This document shows positions 59,876 through 64,000 of a stretch of 64,000 bases of DNA, piece after piece. Within the stretch, counting starts at the first letter, position 1, and each line of letters opens with the position of its first letter. The stretch is from Phenylobacterium glaciei (lineage in GTDB: Bacteria; Pseudomonadota; Alphaproteobacteria; Caulobacterales; Caulobacteraceae): contig NZ_JAGSGD010000001.1 of NCBI RefSeq assembly GCF_016772415.1, positions 3,435,501 through 3,499,500 of the forward strand. The letters are read 5' to 3'. Below the pieces are notes generated by a model. The model made no database searches. It saw only the letters and a program-made list of their open reading frames with translations, and was not told the DNA's origin. The position numbers and the translations under genes are program-made.

Positions 59876-61675
59876 CTACATCCGCGCGGGCGCGGTGATC
59901 CCCAGCAGGTCCAGGGCCTGCTCCAGCTGGCGCAGGGTGGTGTCGGCCAGCGCCAAACGCGACGAGCGCAAGGTAGGCTCCGCCGACAGGATCGGACAGG
60001 CGGCATAGAAGCGGCTGAAGGCCTGAGCCAGCTTGAAGGCGTGCTCGGCCACGAAGTGCGGCGCGCGCTTTTCGTAGGCGTCGGTCAGCGCCTGGTCGAA
60101 GGCGTCCAGCAGCAGCACCAGGTCCCGCTCGGCCGGATCGGCCACGGTGATCGGTCCGGGCTTCACGCCCTCGCCCTGCGCCTTTCGCAGCAAGGATTTC
60201 ACCCGCACCGCCTGGTACAGCAGATAGGGGCCGGTCTTGCCCTCGAAGCTGGAGAAGCGGTCGAGGTCGAAGACGTAGGAGGTGCCGCGGAAGTTCTGCA
60301 GGTCGGCGAATTTCAGCGCCGCCACCGCCACCTTGTGGGCAGTGTCGTCGAAGGCGTCGGGGTCGAGCTCGGCGCCCAGATCGGCCTCGCGGAGACGCTC
60401 GCGCGCCTTGGTGCGGGTCATCTCGATCAGATCGTTGAGCTTCAGCACCCCGCCCTCGCGGGTCTTGAAGGGCTTGCCGTCGATCCCGTTCATGGTGCCA
60501 AAGCCGATGTGCTCCAGGCTGCCCTCCGGTGCGTAGCCGGCCAGGTAGGCGGCCCGGAACACCACTTCGAAGTGGTCGGCCTGACGCTGGTCAACCACAT
60601 AGAGGACGTGGTCGGGATCAAAGCTCTTCTCCCGGTCCAGCACGGTGGCCAGATCGGTGGTGCCGTACATGGCCGAGCCTTCCGACGAGACCACCAGCAG
60701 CGGCGGCAGATCGCGCTTGTCGCCCTGGCGGGCGACGCGGATGATCCGGGCGCCCTGGTCGTCCACCAGCAGGCCTTTGTCGTCCAGGTCCTTGACCATG
60801 GGCGCGATCAGGTCGTCGACGTCGCTCTCGCCCTTCCAGAGGTCGAAATCGACCCCAAGCGAATGGAAGTCCCGTTCCAGGGCGACCTTGGTGACCCGGG
60901 CGAAGTGACGCCACAGCAGGTGATAGCCCGGGGTCTTGGACTGGAGTTCGGCGGTCAGCCTGCGGGCCCGCTCGCGGTACTCGATCTCAGCCTTGCCCTT
61001 GGCCGCGGCCTCCGGATAGAGGCGGTCCAGGTCATCCAGGCTGACGCGATCCTGCAGGGCGGCGAAGGCGGTCTTCTCCTCCTCCGACGTGATCGGCGCA
61101 GCGCGGCTGTTAAGCTGATCCATCAGCGCCTTGACGAACGGGTTCTCGTCCATGACGGCGCCGATCAGCAGGCCCATCTGGTAGCCCCAGTCGCCGAAGT
61201 GGGCGTCGCCCACCACGATGTCGCCCCGGAACCGGTAGATCCGCTTGATGGCCTCGCCGATGATGGACGACCGCAGATGGCCCACATGCATCGGCTTGGC
61301 GACGTTGGGCCCGGCATAGTCCACCAGGATGCGCCGCGTGGTCTCCACCACCGCAGCGCCCAGGCGCGGATCGGCGGCGATCTCGTTGGCGCGCTCCGAG
61401 AGCGCGGTGTCGGAGACCCGCATGTTGATGAAGCCCAGACCGGCGATCTCGACGACCGACAGGCGCGGATCGGCGGCCAGGGTCGCGGTCACCCCGGCGG
61501 CGATCTCGCGTGGATCGCGGCGCGCGGTCTTGGCCGCGGCGAGCGCGCCATTGCACTGGAAGTCCGCGAGGTCGGGCCGGTCGGACGGCGTGACGCGTCC
61601 GAGCTCAGCCGGCAGGCCCGCGGCGGCGAAGGCGGCGGCGACCGCTTCGCTCAGGCCCCGTTTCAGATCGCTCAT
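59876..61675 (-). CDS. argS: Arginyl-tRNA synthetase
   Basis: A 599-residue class I synthetase. The HIGH-type motif is HVGHLRSS at 130-137, and the Rossmann core includes [20 protein letters not shown]. The N-terminal Add-1 domain binds the tRNA D-loop (residues 1-110), and the C-terminal DALR anticodon-binding domain has [20 protein letters not shown]. The second signature is the non-canonical [17 protein letters not shown] loop usual in ArgRS, in place of KMSKS. Length and start fit the family. It overlaps the next upstream gene by 4 bases (ATGA). Confidence 0.97.
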   Translation of the reverse strand: MSDLKRGLSEAVAAAFAAAGLPAELGRVTPSDRPDLADFQCNGALAAAKTARRDPREIAAGVTATLAADPRLSVVEIAGLGFINMRVSDTALSERANEIAADPRLGAAVVETTRRILVDYAGPNVAKPMHVGHLRSSIIGEAIKRIYRFRGDIVVGDAHFGDWGYQMGLLIGAVMDENPFVKALMDQLNSRAAPITSEEEKTAFAALQDRVSLDDLDRLYPEAAAKGKAEIEYRERARRLTAELQSKTPGYHLLWRHFARVTKVALERDFHSLGVDFDLWKGESDVDDLIAPMVKDLDDKGLLVDDQGARIIRVARQGDKRDLPPLLVVSSEGSAMYGTTDLATVLDREKSFDPDHVLYVVDQRQADHFEVVFRAAYLAGYAPEGSLEHIGFGTMNGIDGKPFKTREGGVLKLNDLIEMTRTKARERLREADLGAELDPDAFDDTAHKVAVAALKFADLQNFRGTSYVFDLDRFSSFEGKTGPYLLYQAVRVKSLLRKAQGEGVKPGPITVADPAERDLVLLLDAFDQALTDAYEKRAPHFVAEHAFKLAQAFSRFYAACPILSAEPTLRSSRLALADTTLRQLEQALDLLGITAPARM

Positions 61676-62367
61676 TTACGTTCGGTGGTCCCCGCCGCGG
61701 CGACAGCCGATGTGCCGGCGTTCACCCGGAAGCGCTTGCCGTCACGGTTGAAGGCCGCCATCTGCGGCGTCACGTCGAAGCCGACGAGCACCTCGAAATT
61801 GGCGCCGCTGGTGGTGTCCTTGGCGCGCGGGATGACAATCTGGGCCATCGTCTCGGTGACGTAGACGCGGTCTTGGTTGGGGCCGAAGTTCACCGGCAGG
61901 TCGAAATACTGCTTGGCGATGACCGCCTCGTTGCGCTTGGTCACAGCTACCCAGTAGCGGTAATTCTTGGAGGTGCCGGTGGCCTGCGGGCCCTTGCCCA
62001 GTTCAAACAGAACTTCCATCTGCAGCTGGATCGGCTTGTCGTCCTTGTACTGGCAGCCGGCCGAGATGCCCTGGATCTCGCCCGTGTAGGCGACATTGGC
62101 CGAGGCTTCCTTGTTGTCTTTGAACTCGATGTAGCGGCCGGCGTCGTAGAGCACCTTCACGAACGGGCACGGGCCGGCGTTGCGCAGGGCGGCCAGCGGC
62201 GCCTGGACGTCGTTCCACTCTTCCTTGGATTTCTTCTTCTTGGCCGCCTCCTGCTGTTGGCGCTGCTCGTCGCTGCCGCGGCGGGGCGACTGGGCGGAGG
62301 CCAGGTCGGGAAGGACGGTCGCGGCCGCGATGAAAGCGCAGGCTGCAAGCAGAAGAGAACGGCGCAT
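61672..62367 (-). CDS. Secreted conserved hypothetical protein
   Basis: A 231-residue exported protein: the signal peptide [20 protein letters not shown] ends near ASA. A Lys/Glu/Gln-rich linker ([18 protein letters not shown]) precedes a mixed beta domain with [16 protein letters not shown] and [16 protein letters not shown], containing two cysteines that may pair. [20 protein letters not shown] is a likely core. Similar proteins are common in Caulobacteraceae and other alphaproteobacteria but have no assigned function. It overlaps argS by 4 bases, so it is co-transcribed with it. Confidence 0.82.
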   Translation of the reverse strand: MRRSLLLAACAFIAAATVLPDLASAQSPRRGSDEQRQQQEAAKKKKSKEEWNDVQAPLAALRNAGPCPFVKVLYDAGRYIEFKDNKEASANVAYTGEIQGISAGCQYKDDKPIQLQMEVLFELGKGPQATGTSKNYRYWVAVTKRNEAVIAKQYFDLPVNFGPNQDRVYVTETMAQIVIPRAKDTTSGANFEVLVGFDVTPQMAAFNRDGKRFRVNAGTSAVAAAGTTERK

Positions 62368-62491
62368 GGGGTCGTCCAGAACAGGAGTAGAGGTCTCGGC
62401 GCAGGGGTCCGCGCGGCACCTGTACTACTGACTATCGATTGAGGCCGCAACGCGGCTGGCGGTAGAAGGCCCGGACGCCTAGTTTGGGGTC

Positions 62492-63454
62492 ATGTCCGAA
62501 CCGTCCCCCGCCCGCCGCCCGTTGAAGGTCCTGCTCGCCACCCCGCGGGGTTTCTGCGCTGGGGTCGACCGCGCCATCCAGATCGTCGAGCGCACGATCG
62601 AGAAATACGGCGCGCCGGTCTATGTGCGCCACGAGATCGTCCATAACCGCCATGTGGTGGACAGGCTGAAGGCGCTCGGCGCCATCTTCGTCGAGGAACT
62701 GGACGAGTGCCCCACCGACCGTCCGGTGGTGTTCTCGGCCCACGGCGTGCCCAAGTCGGTGCCCGCCGACGCCAGGTCGCGCAACATGCTCTATCTCGAC
62801 GCCACCTGCCCCCTGGTCTCCAAGGTCCATGTCGAGGCCCAGCGCCACTACGACGCCGGCATGGAGATCGTGCTGATCGGCCACGCCGGCCACCCGGAGG
62901 TCGTCGGCACCATGGGCCAGTTGCCCGAGGGCGCCGTGACTCTGATCGAGACGGTGGAGGACGCGCGCGCCTTCACGCCGAAGGACGCGACCAATGTCGC
63001 CTTCGCCACCCAGACGACGCTCTCGGTGGACGACACCGCCGCCATCGTCGCGGCCCTGCGCGAGCGGTTCCCGGAGATCTCCGCGCCGCACAAGGAAGAC
63101 ATCTGCTACGCCACCACCAACCGTCAGGAGGCGGTGAAGAGCGTGGCGGCCCGCAGCGACGTGTTGCTGGTTCTGGGCTCGGCCAATTCCTCCAACTCGG
63201 TACGCTTGGTGGAAGTCGCCAAGCGTGAGGGCGTGGCGCAGGCCCACCTGATCGACGACGCCAGCTTCCTGGACCTCGCCTGGATCGAGGGCGCTCAGAC
63301 CGTCGGCGTCACCGCCGGCGCCTCGGCCCCCGAGGTTCTGGTCCAGGGCGTGATCGACGCGCTCAGCGCGGTCTTCGATGTCACCGTCGAAGAGGTCGAC
63401 GCCGTCCGCGAGACCGTCAGCTTCAAGCTGCCCCGGGTGCTGGTGGAAGGCTGA
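62492..63454 (+). CDS. ispH: 4-hydroxy-3-methylbut-2-enyl diphosphate reductase
   Basis: A 320-residue [4Fe-4S] enzyme of the last step of the MEP isoprenoid pathway. The three cluster ligands are Cys22 in [12 protein letters not shown], Cys106 in [11 protein letters not shown] and Cys205 in [11 protein letters not shown]. The HGVPKS and [15 protein letters not shown] [11 protein letters not shown] motifs are also present. The start [20 protein letters not shown] fits. It is divergent from the secreted hypothetical gene (124-base gap) and overlaps the next gene by one base (TGATG). Confidence 0.97.
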   Translation: MSEPSPARRPLKVLLATPRGFCAGVDRAIQIVERTIEKYGAPVYVRHEIVHNRHVVDRLKALGAIFVEELDECPTDRPVVFSAHGVPKSVPADARSRNMLYLDATCPLVSKVHVEAQRHYDAGMEIVLIGHAGHPEVVGTMGQLPEGAVTLIETVEDARAFTPKDATNVAFATQTTLSVDDTAAIVAALRERFPEISAPHKEDICYATTNRQEAVKSVAARSDVLLVLGSANSSNSVRLVEVAKREGVAQAHLIDDASFLDLAWIEGAQTVGVTAGASAPEVLVQGVIDALSAVFDVTVEEVDAVRETVSFKLPRVLVEG

Positions 63455-64000
63455 TGTCGGCGATCCGCGCCCTCGCCGCCTACGCCCCCCCGCCGTTGCG
63501 GCGCGCCCTTTCCGGCCTGTGGCTGGATATCAAGAGCCTGCCGACCCGGCGGCGCGGCGATCCGTGGAGCGTGATCCACAATGTCGGCAACGGCGACCAC
63601 TACGCCATCGGCCTGCAGGCGGTGGGCTGGCTGAAGACCTATGCGGGCCTGAAGCCCGGCGACGCCGTGCTGGACATCGGCTGCGGCACCGGCCGGATGG
63701 CCCATCACCTGACCGACCATCCCTATACGGGCTTTGACCTCGCCAAGGCCGCGATCGCCATGTGCCAGCGCCGCTATCCGAAGCTCAACTTCGTCCATCT
63801 CGACGTCTGGAACGGCGACTACAACCGCACCGGATCCATCGCCGAGGACAAGGTCGCGTTCCCGGCGGAGGATGCGTCGGTGGATGTCGCCTTCGCCATG
63901 TCGGTCTTCACCCACATGCGGTTCGGGGCCATGAGCCACTACCTCCGGGAGGCCGTCCGGGTGCTCAAGCCCGGCGGCCGGTTCGCCTTCACGGCCTTCT
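63454..64000 (+). CDS. Class I SAM-dependent methyltransferase, 3' end cut by the window
   Basis: The first 182 codons of a methyltransferase that continues past the window. The SAM loop is VLDIGCGTGRMAHHL at about residues 74-88. Further motifs are TGFDLAKAAIAMCQRRYPKL, DVAFAMSVFTHMRFGAMSHY and VRVLKPGGRFAFTAF. The pattern, with FTHM and YLREAVRVLKPGG, fits the methyltransf_11/25 group. The substrate is unknown. Translation is coupled to ispH by the one-base overlap. Confidence 0.85.
   Translation, partial: MSAIRALAAYAPPPLRRALSGLWLDIKSLPTRRRGDPWSVIHNVGNGDHYAIGLQAVGWLKTYAGLKPGDAVLDIGCGTGRMAHHLTDHPYTGFDLAKAAIAMCQRRYPKLNFVHLDVWNGDYNRTGSIAEDKVAFPAEDASVDVAFAMSVFTHMRFGAMSHYLREAVRVLKPGGRFAFTAF

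Noticed and set aside
59534..61864. A 776-codon plus-strand open frame over the riboswitch and argS
   Set aside because: It is a shadow of argS in low-stop G+C-rich DNA; it has no motif, and its start lies inside the riboswitch.

Overview
This is a GC-rich (roughly two-thirds G+C), almost fully coding chromosomal segment from an alphaproteobacterium, most likely a member of the Caulobacteraceae (Caulobacter, Phenylobacterium or a close relative). The evidence is a cell-cycle DNA methyltransferase gene (ccrM) with GANTC sites in its own leader, a fbcFBC-type cytochrome bc1 operon, an F0 operon with separate b' and b genes, a DUF6111/DUF1285/CoA-pyrophosphatase/CCA-transferase cluster, and a TTGAC-N12-GCTNTATA promoter of the Caulobacter sigma-70 style. 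No rRNA, tRNA, CRISPR array, phage or insertion sequence was seen. The genus assignment is an inference.

Layout. 1-4.9 kb: the end of a hypothetical gene, then rplY, pth and ychF (translation), then two tandem dienelactone-hydrolase paralogues. 4.9-7.2 kb: a small membrane protein, a secreted retropepsin-like protein and a CPBP membrane protease. 7.3-10.0 kb: the bc1 complex (Rieske, cytochrome b, cytochrome c1). 10.2-12.9 kb: trmL, hemF, a GNAT gene and a di-haem-type protein. 13.0-17.0 kb: a tightly overlapping minus-strand operon (glutamine amidotransferase, CCA transferase, DUF6111, Nudix, DUF1285), with a GNAT gene upstream. 17.2-21.5 kb: an MFS exporter, a multifunctional-enzyme-like SDR, GNAT genes, an orphan and a TfoX-domain protein. 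21.5-25.2 kb: acyl-CoA/lipid metabolism (two SDRs, enoyl-CoA hydratase, MBL hydrolase). 25.4-26.7 kb: a secreted protein made of five four-cysteine repeats. 26.8-30.1 kb: feruloyl-CoA synthase plus a ThDP enzyme. 30.1-31.7 kb: an ECF42-type sigma factor with its YCII/DGPF partner. 31.8-34.0 kb: an M48 peptidase and a DUF898 membrane protein. 34.1-40.3 kb: GT9, ygfZ, haloacetate dehalogenase-like, tag, rnhB, DUF2332 and ccrM. 40.5-47.1 kb: MFS, a glycosidase-like gene, palindromic repeats, an HTH regulator, mutY, an MHS-type MFS and dciA. 47.1-53.9 kb: a DsbA-like lipoprotein, smc, and the F0 ATP synthase operon. 54.0-55.0 kb: a tandem duplication of a small PGPGW-like membrane protein together with its promoter. 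55.1-59.8 kb: the glycine cleavage operon gcvT-H-PA-PB under a tandem glycine riboswitch. 59.9-64.0 kb: argS, a secreted hypothetical protein, ispH and a truncated methyltransferase.

Most of the content is core housekeeping. The parts that most reward a second look are the five-repeat cysteine protein, the nested palindromes rich in GANTC just downstream of ccrM, the ccrM leader itself, the ECF42 autoregulatory promoter, the HTH regulator with a two-turn palindromic operator, and the duplicated membrane-protein gene whose promoter was copied with it. I did not find a clear new multi-gene system.
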